This document shows, piece by piece, positions 16,584-25,461 of a DNA stretch of 64,000 nt. The notes beneath the pieces are model-generated. The model did not search any database, was not told where the DNA came from, and worked only from the letters and a program-made list of their open reading frames with translations. How positions within the stretch are numbered: position 1 is the first letter of the stretch; each line of letters begins with the position of its first letter. Source of the stretch: CBDCLY01 sp965218715 (GTDB lineage Bacteria > Bacteroidota > Bacteroidia > Flavobacteriales_E > Vicingaceae); contig CBDCLY010000042.1 of assembly GCA_965218715.1 (NCBI GenBank), forward strand, positions 17,734 through 81,733, in the 5' to 3' direction. Both the position numbers and the translations under genes were made by a program.

Positions 16584-18669
16584 ATGGCATTCCTATTAGT
16601 TCGACCTCAAAATTATCGATGTAAATATCATCCAAGCCAGGATTCCATAGGTAAATTTTTAAGTTTGTTCCCATAGGAATAAGTTTGGTTTCAACAAGGG
16701 TCGATAGGTCAATGGTTGACCAGGAAGAAAAGGCAACTAAGTAATTTTGAATTTCTACTTTCCTGTAATGCACCATTTCTCCCTCTTTTTCAAGACTAAT
16801 GACTAGGCTCGCTTTGGATTGATCGGCTACCCAAACTTTTAGTTTTGCATCCAAAAATATCTGGTTAAATTCAAGCTCATTTGAGTCCAGTAATTGAGTG
16901 TAAGTCACCGAATATTCTGGACACAAATAAGATCTCCTTCCACCAAAAGAAGGCTGTGTTCTGATTTGGTCTGGAGAAAAATTCCAATTATTTATTTTTT
17001 CATTTTCTTCAAAACCAATTTTGGAATAGATTATTTCTTTCCCATGAGTTTCAGGATTCACAACCTCTTCTGTTTTACTAATGTGAATTCCTAACTGTTC
17101 ATTTAGATAAATTGTTTGATCATCTTTTGAAGGATAACGAATATAAAAGGGCAAATCCTTTTCTTGGTAAAACATTAAGCCGTTAAAATGTTGATTGTTA
17201 ACTAGCAAGATTTCTTTGTTTTGCAAAGTATCAAATGAGAACTTATCATAGCTAAGTAATTTAACCGGATGGGATTTGTCAAAACCTTGGTAATAACTAC
17301 CCAACCTAGTGAACACTTCATTTCCAATGGCATAAGTTGGGGTTTGGGGGCGAACAAATTTTTTCTTGATTATTTCCCTTTGCAAACTATAATTAACATG
17401 ATTGGCATAGGTGATGATGTCGTAGGGACGAATAGATAAGGTGCAGAAAAGAAGAAGCGCAACAAGAATTTTCTTTTTCCTAAATGGCTCAAATTGAAAG
17501 ATTAACAGGATAATAAATAATGGGATATAAGTCTGAAATAGCATTCTTGTGTCATCACTAATTGCATAAACAATCATTAAAAGTGCAAAGCCAAGAATTA
17601 AAATTCTATGTAAAATGTTGGCTTCAAATTCTCTAAAATAATTAGTCGCCACTATGGCAAAAACTGGTAAAATGTACAAGTAGTGACGAGCATCCAAACA
17701 CATGGGTACGTAGTGTTCAAGCGAAATGCTCATGAAGTTGGCAGAAAGAAGAAGTAATATTCCGGTAAGCACAAAGTAACTGCTCTGGTTTTCCAAACAA
17801 AGCCGTTTCTTCCAATTTTCTTGAAAAAATGCTGGAATTAGAAATAAACCAGCTGAGAAGAATCCTTCGCGCATGAATACACCAGATAACCCTTTGCCTA
17901 AGCGACGCAATAAAATATGAATCGATTGCTGATCATAGCTGCATTTGTTTAGATATGCATTAGAGGTTATGGCTTCAAATCGTTTAAACGAACTGCCTGT
18001 TAATTGATAAACAATGAGAAAGTAAATGCCAGTCAATCCAATTCCTATCAAAATGGTATTCAGCCAAAATTTTCTGTCTTTATGAATAAAGAAATCGATA
18101 CAAAAAAGGTAAGCCAACCATGGTAAAATTAAAATGATGGTTCCCTTAGAGCAAAAGCCAAGAAAAAGAGCTATGCTGAATAAAAAAGCATATTTCCACT
18201 TCATTTTCCGCTCTTGGATATAGGCATATTTGGCATATGCGTATACTGCAGAAAAAACAGCAGCGGCCAAGAATATATCTGGCATTAATTTATTGGAATA
18301 TTGAAGAAACCAAGGCGATAAAAGACCGAAAGACAAGCCTATAAAACAATAAATTGATCCATAGGGTTTTAGTACTTTGAAAATTAGGATCAATATCAAG
18401 GCCGCCGCCAATAGGCCTGGTAGAGTAGAGCTGAAGTCAGAAATTCCAAAAATCAGATAGGACAATGCTGTTGCAAAGATCAGGGTTGATCGATACGCAA
18501 AATGATGTTCAAGATCTAGGTTTCCTTCCAATAACTGGTTGGCAAGACTGGCATACTCCATATCGTCGTAGCCATAATGACCTGTAAAGCCTTGTTGATG
18601 AAAGAAGAGTAGCAGTGCTAAATGGAAAAATAATACTACATTTTGCTTGTCCTGTAAACTTTTTAGCAC
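16582..18669 (-). CDS. GT39/ArnT-like integral membrane glycosyltransferase
   Basis: A 695-residue polytopic membrane protein with about 10-12 hydrophobic segments in the first ~420 residues and a ~270-residue soluble C-terminal domain. The motif HYGYDDMEYASLANQLLEGN (about residues 31-50), with acidic residues in the first extracytoplasmic loop, is the signature of the PMT/ArnT (GT-C, family 39) group, which transfers sugars from polyprenyl-phosphate donors outside the membrane. The C-terminal part, with beta strands and a DDIYIDNFEVELIG ending, resembles a carbohydrate-binding module. Acceptor and donor are unknown. It starts ten bases past the stop of the T9SS gene on the same strand, so both share a transcript. 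Confidence 0.8.
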   Translation of the reverse strand: MLKSLQDKQNVVLFFHLALLLFFHQQGFTGHYGYDDMEYASLANQLLEGNLDLEHHFAYRSTLIFATALSYLIFGISDFSSTLPGLLAAALILILIFKVLKPYGSIYCFIGLSFGLLSPWFLQYSNKLMPDIFLAAAVFSAVYAYAKYAYIQERKMKWKYAFLFSIALFLGFCSKGTIILILPWLAYLFCIDFFIHKDRKFWLNTILIGIGLTGIYFLIVYQLTGSSFKRFEAITSNAYLNKCSYDQQSIHILLRRLGKGLSGVFMREGFFSAGLFLIPAFFQENWKKRLCLENQSSYFVLTGILLLLSANFMSISLEHYVPMCLDARHYLYILPVFAIVATNYFREFEANILHRILILGFALLMIVYAISDDTRMLFQTYIPLFIILLIFQFEPFRKKKILVALLLFCTLSIRPYDIITYANHVNYSLQREIIKKKFVRPQTPTYAIGNEVFTRLGSYYQGFDKSHPVKLLSYDKFSFDTLQNKEILLVNNQHFNGLMFYQEKDLPFYIRYPSKDDQTIYLNEQLGIHISKTEEVVNPETHGKEIIYSKIGFEENEKINNWNFSPDQIRTQPSFGGRRSYLCPEYSVTYTQLLDSNELEFNQIFLDAKLKVWVADQSKASLVISLEKEGEMVHYRKVEIQNYLVAFSSWSTIDLSTLVETKLIPMGTNLKIYLWNPGLDDIYIDNFEVELIGMP

Positions 18670-18679
18670 TCTTTAGAAT

Positions 18680-19486
18680 TTAATGGATAACCATTAATTT
18701 AAGATGATCTTTTTGTATTTGTCCCTCTAAGATTATCGAGTAGATTCCATTGGACAGATTATAGGTTCCAATTTGAAATCTTTGAAGGGATGCAATGCTC
18801 TTTTTCATTACAAGCCTGCCATTTACATCAATTAAGCTTGCAATTTCATACTGATTTTCTTTTAGGTCAACCAAGGTGAATTGATTGCTTGGGTTTGGGT
18901 ATAGAGCTGGTTTTTCTATGACGAATTCTGTTAATCCTGTGTTGAATTGAATATTTACCTTTAAAACGCCGTAATCATCATCATTAAGTGGACTTACCTG
19001 TCTTATTCCTATTGGGTGCCCTTGTCCTTGAATGACTTGGACGTATACGTGACTTGTGTCATAGTTTAGGTTGCTAGAAAAAGGAATCCAAGTCATTCCA
19101 CTGTCTAATGTGTATTCTATTCTTGTGTTGATACTTGGTAAATTACTATTTGCGCAAAGGCTGCTATTGGGTAAGCTGAATGTAAATGCTGGGTCGAAGC
19201 CAACGCCTCCTCTGTTAATATTGCCATTGCTAAAAAACATTGGAGAAAGCTCATAATTTCCGCATGGTGTGGTCCAGAATGAAGGAGCCCAAACACTATA
19301 AGTTCCTGTAAGTTTAAATTGATAAGCCTGCCCTTGATTTAGAGATTGTGGTCCCCAAATAACCTCACTCACATTGTTATCGGTGTTGTAAGTGTCAAAA
19401 TCAAATTGCATTCCTTGACTGAAGCTAGTAAAGTTGAAGCTGAAAATGCTAAGTAAGAAAAACATTTTTTTTAAGTGCTGTGCCAT
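18680..19486 (-). CDS. T9SS type A sorting-domain protein
   Basis: A 268-residue secreted protein. The frame is open from a TTG at 19507, but a TACCTTTG promoter element covers 19505-19512, so the ATG at 19486 is the start (MAQHLKKMFFLLSIFSFNF, then TSFSQ as signal peptide end). The middle (about residues 25-190) has no family I recognise; it contains several Cys and an NxxSLCANSNLPS stretch. The C-terminal ~75 residues are a type A sorting domain (ALYPNPSNQFTLVDLKENQ, LSNGIYSIILEG). It is probably co-transcribed with the GT39-like gene downstream. Confidence 0.8.
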   Translation of the reverse strand: MAQHLKKMFFLLSIFSFNFTSFSQGMQFDFDTYNTDNNVSEVIWGPQSLNQGQAYQFKLTGTYSVWAPSFWTTPCGNYELSPMFFSNGNINRGGVGFDPAFTFSLPNSSLCANSNLPSINTRIEYTLDSGMTWIPFSSNLNYDTSHVYVQVIQGQGHPIGIRQVSPLNDDDYGVLKVNIQFNTGLTEFVIEKPALYPNPSNQFTLVDLKENQYEIASLIDVNGRLVMKKSIASLQRFQIGTYNLSNGIYSIILEGQIQKDHLKLMVIH

Positions 19487-19504
19487 AATTATTGACTTTG
19501 AAAC

Positions 19505-19512
19505 CAAAGGTA
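19505..19512 (-). promoter_or_regulatory. -7 promoter element (TACCTTTG) of the T9SS gene
   Basis: Perfect TANNTTTG on the minus strand, 18 bases upstream of the ATG at 19486. A TTG 23 bases upstream lies within the end of the ABC permease gene. Confidence 0.55.
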
Positions 19513-19523
19513 AGAATTCTGAG

Positions 19524-20765
19524 TTATTCGTATCTCAAGGCTTCTATTGGGTCTAGTTTCGCCGCTTTAAGTGCAGGATATAAGCCTGAGATTAGTCCAA
19601 CTAAGAAGCACAAGCCAACGCCAAGAGCAATCCAATCCCATGGGATAATGAACTCACTGCCAATTAGCATTCCGATTCCATTCCCAATGGCAATGCCTAG
19701 AATTACTCCTAATGCCCCACCAATCTGGCAAATTAATATGGCTTCAATTAAAAACTGATCTCTAACTAATTTGGAGCTTGCTCCAATGGCTTTTCTAACC
19801 CCAATTTCTCTTGTTCTTTCAGTAACTGAAACCAGCATGATATTCATTAGCCCTATCGCCGCACCTAATAAAGTGATGAATCCAATTACAGTTGCTGAGA
19901 CAGTAACATTGCTTAAATTCTCTATCAGCATTTGGGATAAATTATCGCTTCGAATAATTTCAAAACTGCTTTCTTGCTTTGTTTTGTCTCCTCTTATGAT
20001 TCGAAACAAGCCTTCAGATTCACCAGTGCTTACATCCATCTCATCTGGCCCATTGGCCATAACACTAATGAGAAAACTAGGATTCCGGCTAGAAAAGCAT
20101 TGCCTTGAATTGGTAAGTGGGATAAAAGCATGTTTATCAGGACTGCTGCCCATGCTACTTCCTTTTTCCTTGAGCACTCCAATAACTCGATATTTTCCTG
20201 CTCCAATCGAAATTAATTCATCTAAAGGGTTCTTTTTATTTGGAAACAGATCAGCTGCAATTTCACTGCCTATAATTGCAGTATGAGATCCAAATCGAAT
20301 GTCATTTACTGAAAAATTTCTCCCTTCATTAACTTCTAGACCGCTCGTCTCCAAATAATTTTCATCAACTCCAAAAACAAAAATATTAGGATTGGTTTTT
20401 TCAGATTGATACTTTAAGGTGGCTAAAGCTGTTGCTCGAGTTGAAACAGAAACAATTCCTAGCGAATTGTATCTCTTCTTAAAGTCGCTTGCTTGATTAT
20501 AGGTAATTCTTGGATAGACTTTGGCTCGCTTTCCTTTTTTTCCAACCTGAATGTTCATGCCCCGATTACGAATGGTAAAAGTGTTGGCCCCCATGCTTGA
20601 AAAATTATTGCTTATCGACTCCTTCATGGCATCGATAGAAGTTAAAATACCAACCAGTGCCATAATGCCAACCGCAATAATCATTACAGTTAAGATGGTC
20701 CTAAGTAGATTCGATCTAACTGATTTTAAGGCCTCTTTAATGTTTTCTCTTAGCAAATTTACCAC
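19524..20765 (-). CDS. ABC transporter permease, MacB/FtsX type
   Basis: A 413-residue membrane protein with the MacB topology: one N-terminal transmembrane helix (RTILTVMIIAVGIMALVGIL, about residues 22-41), a ~220-residue periplasmic MacB_PCD domain, and three C-terminal helices forming the FtsX domain (about residues 285-413, with ISVTERTREIGVRKAIGASS-like coupling motif 'VTERTREIGVRKAIGA'). Such permeases work by mechanotransmission in lipoprotein release, macrolide/peptide export or cell division. No ATP-binding subunit lies next to it. The start is GTG at 20765; no ATG fits. It is divergent from aconitase. Confidence 0.88.
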   Translation of the reverse strand: MVNLLRENIKEALKSVRSNLLRTILTVMIIAVGIMALVGILTSIDAMKESISNNFSSMGANTFTIRNRGMNIQVGKKGKRAKVYPRITYNQASDFKKRYNSLGIVSVSTRATALATLKYQSEKTNPNIFVFGVDENYLETSGLEVNEGRNFSVNDIRFGSHTAIIGSEIAADLFPNKKNPLDELISIGAGKYRVIGVLKEKGSSMGSSPDKHAFIPLTNSRQCFSSRNPSFLISVMANGPDEMDVSTGESEGLFRIIRGDKTKQESSFEIIRSDNLSQMLIENLSNVTVSATVIGFITLLGAAIGLMNIMLVSVTERTREIGVRKAIGASSKLVRDQFLIEAILICQIGGALGVILGIAIGNGIGMLIGSEFIIPWDWIALGVGLCFLVGLISGLYPALKAAKLDPIEALRYE

Positions 20766-20841
20766 AATGCAATGTTACGAATTGTGCTCCATTACAAGCC
20801 TATTTATTGGATAGACGGTTTAAAAAAAGGGATTAAATCCT

Positions 20842-20849
20842 TAATTTCG
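20842..20849 (+). promoter_or_regulatory. -7-like element (TAATTTCG) of aconitase
   Basis: TANNTTCG, 42 bases upstream of the aconitase ATG. The same octamer recurs at 23204 before the first OmpA gene. No clear -33 is visible at the usual spacing. Confidence 0.35.
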
Positions 20850-20891
20850 CAATCCAATTAAATAGTGTTTTTTAACTAATAATACCCGTAT

Positions 20892-23156
20892 ATGGCCTTC
20901 GATATCGACATGATAAAAGCAGTTTACGAGAAGTATCCTGAAAGAATTGCAGCAGCAAGAAAAATTGTAAACAAGCCTTTAAGTTTAGCAGAAAAGATCC
21001 TTTATACTCATCTCTGGGATGGGAATGCAAGTGAAGTTTTCAAGCGTGGAGAGTCGTATGTTGATTTTGCTCCAGATCGAGTAGCCATGCAAGATGCAAC
21101 TGCTCAAATGGCACTATTGCAATTTATGCAAGCAGGAAAAGCGAAGGTTGCTGTGCCCTCAACTGCTCATGCCGATCACCTTATTTTGGCAAAACTTGGA
21201 GCTGATAAAGATCTACAAGATTCAATGAATAAAAACAACGAGGTATTTAATTTCCTTAGTTCTGTTTGTGATAAGTATGGAATTGGCTTTTGGAAACCAG
21301 GCGCTGGAATAATTCATCAAGTTGTACTTGAAAATTATGCTTTTCCAGGAGGGATGATGATAGGAACAGATTCACATACCGTAAATGCAGGTGGATTAGG
21401 AATGGTTGCAATTGGTGTAGGTGGAGCGGATGCTGTTGATGTAATGGCAGGAATGGCTTGGGAGTTGAAATTTCCCAAATTGATTGGAATAAAATTAACA
21501 GGCAAATTGAATGGATGGGCATCTGCAAAAGATGTAATTCTTAAAGTTGCTGGTATCCTAACGGTTAAGGGTGGTACTGGTTGCATAGTTGAATACTTTG
21601 GAGACGGAGCAAAATCGCTATCGGCAACAGGTAAAGGAACCATTTGTAATATGGGAGCCGAAATTGGAGCAACTACTTCAACTTTTGGTTATGATGATTC
21701 TATTCGTCGCTACTTACTTTCAACTGAACGTGGCGATGTTGCCAATTTAGCTGATGAGGTAGCAGAACATTTAACAGGAGATGCCGAAGTTTATGAAAAC
21801 CCTGAGCAATATTTTGATCAAGTAATTGAAATTAATTTATCAGAACTAGGCCCCCATCTAAATGGACCATTTACTCCAGATTTAGCCACTCCTATTGCGG
21901 AAATGAAAGAGAAAGCAAAAGCCAATGACTGGCCAACTGATATAGAATGGGCCTTAATCGGTTCTTGTACCAATTCTTCTTATGAAGACCTTACACGAGC
22001 TGCTTCAATTGTTGATGATGCGGTTGCTAAAGGTGTAAAGCCTAAGGCTATTTTGGGAATTAACCCAGGATCAGAGCAAGTTAGATATACAGCTGAAAGG
22101 GATGGTTTGTTGGCCACATTCAACAAATTCGAATCAACAAGAATATTTACTAATGCTTGCGGACCTTGCATTGGGCAATGGGAGAGAGCAGGTGCTGAAA
22201 AACAAGAAAAAAACTCAATCGTTCATTCTTTCAATAGAAATTTTGCGAAACGAGCAGACGGAAACCCTAATACTCATGCCTTTGTAGCCTCTCCAGAAAT
22301 GGTTGCTGCTATTGCCATTAGCGGGAGATTAGATTTCAATCCAATTACAGATAGCCTAATTAACGAAAACGGCGATTCGGTGAAATTGGCAGAGCCAAAA
22401 GGACATGAATTACCACAGGATGGCTTTGATGTAGAAGATAATGGATATCAAGCACCAGCAGAAGACGGAAGTGCCATAGATGTTAGGGTCGCGCCAGATT
22501 CAAATAGACTACAGTTGTTAAGTCCATTTAGTCCATGGGATGGTCAAAACATAATTGGGGCAAAATTGCTAATTAAGGCTTTTGGGAAGTGTACCACTGA
22601 CCATATTTCTATGGCTGGTCCTTGGTTAAGGTATAGAGGTCATCTTGATAATATTTCAAACAATTGTTTAATAGGTGCTGTTAACGCATTTGGTGGAGCC
22701 ACCAATGAGGTAGTTAATCAATTGAATGGAGAAAAAGGGGAAGTGCCTGCAGTTGGTAGAGCTTACAAAGCTGCTGGTGTTCCAAGCATAGTGATAGGAG
22801 ATCATAATTATGGCGAAGGATCTTCTAGAGAGCATGCTGCAATGGAGCCAAGACATTTAGGAGTGATGGCAGTGATAGTGAAATCTTTCGCTAGAATTCA
22901 TGAAACCAATTTGAAGAAACAAGGAATGTTAGGCTTGACCTTTTCCAATGAAGCAGATTACGATCTAATACTAGAAGATGATACTTTCAATTTTATAGAT
23001 TTAAATGAATTTGCTCCTGGAAAACAATTGACCCTAGAAGTTAACCATGCCGATGGTTCGAAGGACAATATCATGCTAAACCACACTTATAATGAATCAC
23101 AAATTGATTGGTTTAAAGCGGGGTCTGCATTAAATATGATTAGAGCACAAGCATAA
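20892..23156 (+). CDS. acn: Aconitate hydratase
   Basis: A 754-residue aconitase of the mitochondrial-like type used by Bacteroidota. It isomerises citrate and isocitrate in the TCA cycle with a [4Fe-4S] cluster. The three cluster ligands are visible: Cys359 in GSCTNSS, and Cys423 and Cys426 in ACGPCIGQW. Other landmarks are IGTDSHTVNAGGLGM near residue 157 and, in the swivelling C-terminal domain, NYGEGSSREHAAMEPRHLG near residue 639. It is divergent from the ABC permease gene and ends at a strong terminator, so it is a single-gene unit. With icd at 5.9 kb it supplies two consecutive TCA steps. Confidence 0.96.
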   Translation: MAFDIDMIKAVYEKYPERIAAARKIVNKPLSLAEKILYTHLWDGNASEVFKRGESYVDFAPDRVAMQDATAQMALLQFMQAGKAKVAVPSTAHADHLILAKLGADKDLQDSMNKNNEVFNFLSSVCDKYGIGFWKPGAGIIHQVVLENYAFPGGMMIGTDSHTVNAGGLGMVAIGVGGADAVDVMAGMAWELKFPKLIGIKLTGKLNGWASAKDVILKVAGILTVKGGTGCIVEYFGDGAKSLSATGKGTICNMGAEIGATTSTFGYDDSIRRYLLSTERGDVANLADEVAEHLTGDAEVYENPEQYFDQVIEINLSELGPHLNGPFTPDLATPIAEMKEKAKANDWPTDIEWALIGSCTNSSYEDLTRAASIVDDAVAKGVKPKAILGINPGSEQVRYTAERDGLLATFNKFESTRIFTNACGPCIGQWERAGAEKQEKNSIVHSFNRNFAKRADGNPNTHAFVASPEMVAAIAISGRLDFNPITDSLINENGDSVKLAEPKGHELPQDGFDVEDNGYQAPAEDGSAIDVRVAPDSNRLQLLSPFSPWDGQNIIGAKLLIKAFGKCTTDHISMAGPWLRYRGHLDNISNNCLIGAVNAFGGATNEVVNQLNGEKGEVPAVGRAYKAAGVPSIVIGDHNYGEGSSREHAAMEPRHLGVMAVIVKSFARIHETNLKKQGMLGLTFSNEADYDLILEDDTFNFIDLNEFAPGKQLTLEVNHADGSKDNIMLNHTYNESQIDWFKAGSALNMIRAQA

Positions 23157-23186
23157 AAAAAGCCCCAATTCTTATTGGGGTTTTTT
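23155..23186 (+). terminator. Intrinsic terminator of aconitase
   Basis: Stem CCCCAAT (23163-23169) with ATTGGGG (23174-23180), loop TCTT, followed by six T and preceded by an A-run that starts inside the stop codon. Confidence 0.9.
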
Positions 23187-23203
23187 CTTTTAATAAGATT
23201 TAA

Positions 23204-23211
23204 TAATTTCG
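23204..23211 (+). promoter_or_regulatory. -7-like element (TAATTTCG) of the OmpA/CAP operon
   Basis: TANNTTCG, 36 bases upstream of the ATG at 23248 and directly after the aconitase terminator; identical to the octamer before aconitase. Confidence 0.35.
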
Positions 23212-23247
23212 GAACAGTCTTTGACTAAGCGCGAAAAAAATAAAATT

Positions 23248-24435
23248 ATGAAGCGAATAATCTCACTTGCTGTATTAACAGTAGCCTTTCAATTTGTTGG
23301 GGCACAAGAAAATCTAGTACCTAACCCAAGCTTCGAAGAGGTCTCTGGAAAAGTAAAGGAAGCTGGTGCAATAGGACTTGCTGCACCATGGAAATCTGTC
23401 ACCATGAATCCAGTTGATTTGTATACAGAAAATGCAAAGAACGATGAATACGCTACACCAAAAAATGTGTACGGTGAAGAAAAGGCAAACACAGGAGTAA
23501 ATTATGCTGGTTTGTCTTTTTTTGGTTACAACGGCAGGATGCCAAGATCATATATAGGTGTTGGATTAAATAAAAAATTAGAAGCAGGGGTTTCTTATTG
23601 CATGAAGTTTCATGTGAGCATGTCTGACATGTCAAAATATGCCGTAAACAACATTGGGATGTATATAAGTGCCGAAGAGCTTACCGAAAAAACTGATGGA
23701 AAATTGAGCTATAAGCCGCAGGTTAAAAGTTTGAAGAACGAAGCCTTCGACAAGCAATTTTTATGGACTGCCATTTGTGGAATATACAAAGCTGAAGGAG
23801 GAGAAAGCTTCATCACCATTGGGAATTTTGATGAAGACGCTGATACTGAGCAAAAGAAGGTTAGACTATCAAGAGAATTTATGGGCAATCGCCAGCAGAA
23901 CAATGCCTATTATTTTATTGATGATGTTTCTGTGGTTGCATTGACTGAAAAAACAATGGACGATTGTTTATGTGATAAGATAGCTGGAGGAAGAATGCAA
24001 ACCGAATTTAAAAGCTTTGGAACCGATAAGAGCATGAGAACCTCTGCGAAAAAAACGTACTTGGTCAATTCAGATGGGACAAAGGCAGGAGAAGGTACCA
24101 AAACCGAATCCAACGAGTTTAGTATAGAATCTGCTGAGTTGTATTATGCCGACAAAGCATTTGAACCTAAAGCCAGTTCAGCTGAAACTTTAGAAAGGGT
24201 AGCCTCTTATCTAAAAGACAACCAAGGAGTAAAATTGATGATCATTGGGCATATTGATGAAAGCGAATCAAGTGTAAATTTGCTCGCCAAGAAAAGGGCA
24301 TTTACAGTGAGAAAAGCCCTCCAAGCCATGGGCGTTAGTGATGATCAATTGAGTCATTCTTCTAAGGAGGCAACTGAGCCTTCGTCCTCTGGTGAGTTAG
24401 AGAGAAACAGGAGAGTTACCTTCAGAGCAGAGTAA
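23248..24435 (+). CDS. OmpA-family envelope protein with N-terminal lectin-like domain
   Basis: A 395-residue protein. The frame can be extended nine codons to a TTG at 23221, but the ATG at 23248 begins a good signal peptide (MKRIISLAVLTVAFQFVGAQ). The mature N-terminal ~220 residues start NLVPNPSFEE and contain LEAGVSYCMKFHVSMSD and YYFIDDVSV, a beta-sandwich pattern typical of carbohydrate-binding-like domains in Bacteroidota OmpA proteins. The C-terminal ~110 residues are an OmpA-like peptidoglycan-binding domain (KLMIIGHIDESESSVNLLAKKRA, RNRRVTF). The conserved 'GHTD' Thr is Ile here (GHIDES). It is the first gene of an operon with a paralogue and a CAP protein. Confidence 0.82.
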   Translation: MKRIISLAVLTVAFQFVGAQENLVPNPSFEEVSGKVKEAGAIGLAAPWKSVTMNPVDLYTENAKNDEYATPKNVYGEEKANTGVNYAGLSFFGYNGRMPRSYIGVGLNKKLEAGVSYCMKFHVSMSDMSKYAVNNIGMYISAEELTEKTDGKLSYKPQVKSLKNEAFDKQFLWTAICGIYKAEGGESFITIGNFDEDADTEQKKVRLSREFMGNRQQNNAYYFIDDVSVVALTEKTMDDCLCDKIAGGRMQTEFKSFGTDKSMRTSAKKTYLVNSDGTKAGEGTKTESNEFSIESAELYYADKAFEPKASSAETLERVASYLKDNQGVKLMIIGHIDESESSVNLLAKKRAFTVRKALQAMGVSDDQLSHSSKEATEPSSSGELERNRRVTFRAE

Positions 24436-24438
24436 ACT

Positions 24439-25461
24439 TTGCTTAATAGACTTCTATTAGCTGCATTGTTTTTTGTTTTAGCTCAAGCTAATTCTCAAAA
24501 CCTTATTCCCAATCCTGGTATAGAAGAATATACCAATTGTCCCTCTAAGCTTAAACAATTAGACCACACCAAACATTGGTTTTCTGCTAATGCCGGAAGC
24601 CCAGAGTATTACAATTCTTGTGGCTTAAAAGGTGGAATAGAACCTCATTCTGGCAAGGGAATGTTAGGAGCAATTTTTTTTGGAGCTTATTATTTTGATT
24701 TAGAATATTTGGAAATTGAACTTCGTTCAAGACTAAAAGAGGGAAAAGAGTACTGTTTCTCATTTTACATTCAACCCGATCCCAATTGCCCGGTAATCAA
24801 TAACAAAATAGGAGCCTACTTTTCAGATCAAAAAGTAAGCGCCAATACTTGGAATTTTATTGAAGCCAAACCTCAATTATACTTTGAAGAATTTCCAGTT
24901 CCAGGAGAATGGATAGAGTATAAATCAACATTTATAGCTAAAGGAGGAGAAGCCTTCTTAGTGCTTGGTAATTTCTTTAAAAAGGAGAAAGTAAATTACA
25001 CCAATTATGCACCTAGAAAAAAAGAAGCTTGGTTTTCCTATTATTATTTAGATGACTTTTCACTTTTAGAGATTGATGATTGTGCATCAAGAACATCCAG
25101 GATGGAAGAAAGTGCTCATCTTGAAAATGATAAAACATGGATGCATAGTATTTATTTTGATTCTGACCAATTCAACCTATCTTTAGAGGAAATTGAAAAG
25201 TTGAACGAGTTTATTGAACAAATTCCAGCTCTTAATAAAATGAAAATTTCATTGGAAGGTCATACTGATAGTGACGCAGAACATTCGTATAATCAATTTT
25301 TATCCGAGCAAAGAGTAATTGCTGTAAAAGGATTTTTGCAAAAAAATGGGTGCCACAGCATCAGCAGTTCCTGGAAGGGAGAAGAATCTCCAGCTTCTAC
25401 AAATTTAACCCTTGAAGGAAAGGCACTAAATAGAAGAGTAAATTTAATAGTTAAGCCATGA
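24439..25461 (+). CDS. OmpA-family envelope protein, paralogue of the preceding gene
   Basis: A 340-residue protein with the same plan as its neighbour: signal peptide (LLLAALFFVLAQANSQ), mature start NLIPNPGIEE, a beta-sandwich domain with LKEGKEYCFSFYI and YYLDDFSLLEI, and a C-terminal OmpA domain (MKISLEGHTDSDAEHSYNQF, LNRRVNLIV). The start codon is TTG at 24439, three bases past the previous stop; there is no suitable ATG, so translation is probably coupled. The two paralogues are diverged, pointing to an old tandem duplication. It overlaps the next gene by four bases (ATGA). Expected to sit in the outer membrane or periplasm, bound to peptidoglycan. Confidence 0.82.
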   Translation: MLNRLLLAALFFVLAQANSQNLIPNPGIEEYTNCPSKLKQLDHTKHWFSANAGSPEYYNSCGLKGGIEPHSGKGMLGAIFFGAYYFDLEYLEIELRSRLKEGKEYCFSFYIQPDPNCPVINNKIGAYFSDQKVSANTWNFIEAKPQLYFEEFPVPGEWIEYKSTFIAKGGEAFLVLGNFFKKEKVNYTNYAPRKKEAWFSYYYLDDFSLLEIDDCASRTSRMEESAHLENDKTWMHSIYFDSDQFNLSLEEIEKLNEFIEQIPALNKMKISLEGHTDSDAEHSYNQFLSEQRVIAVKGFLQKNGCHSISSSWKGEESPASTNLTLEGKALNRRVNLIVKP

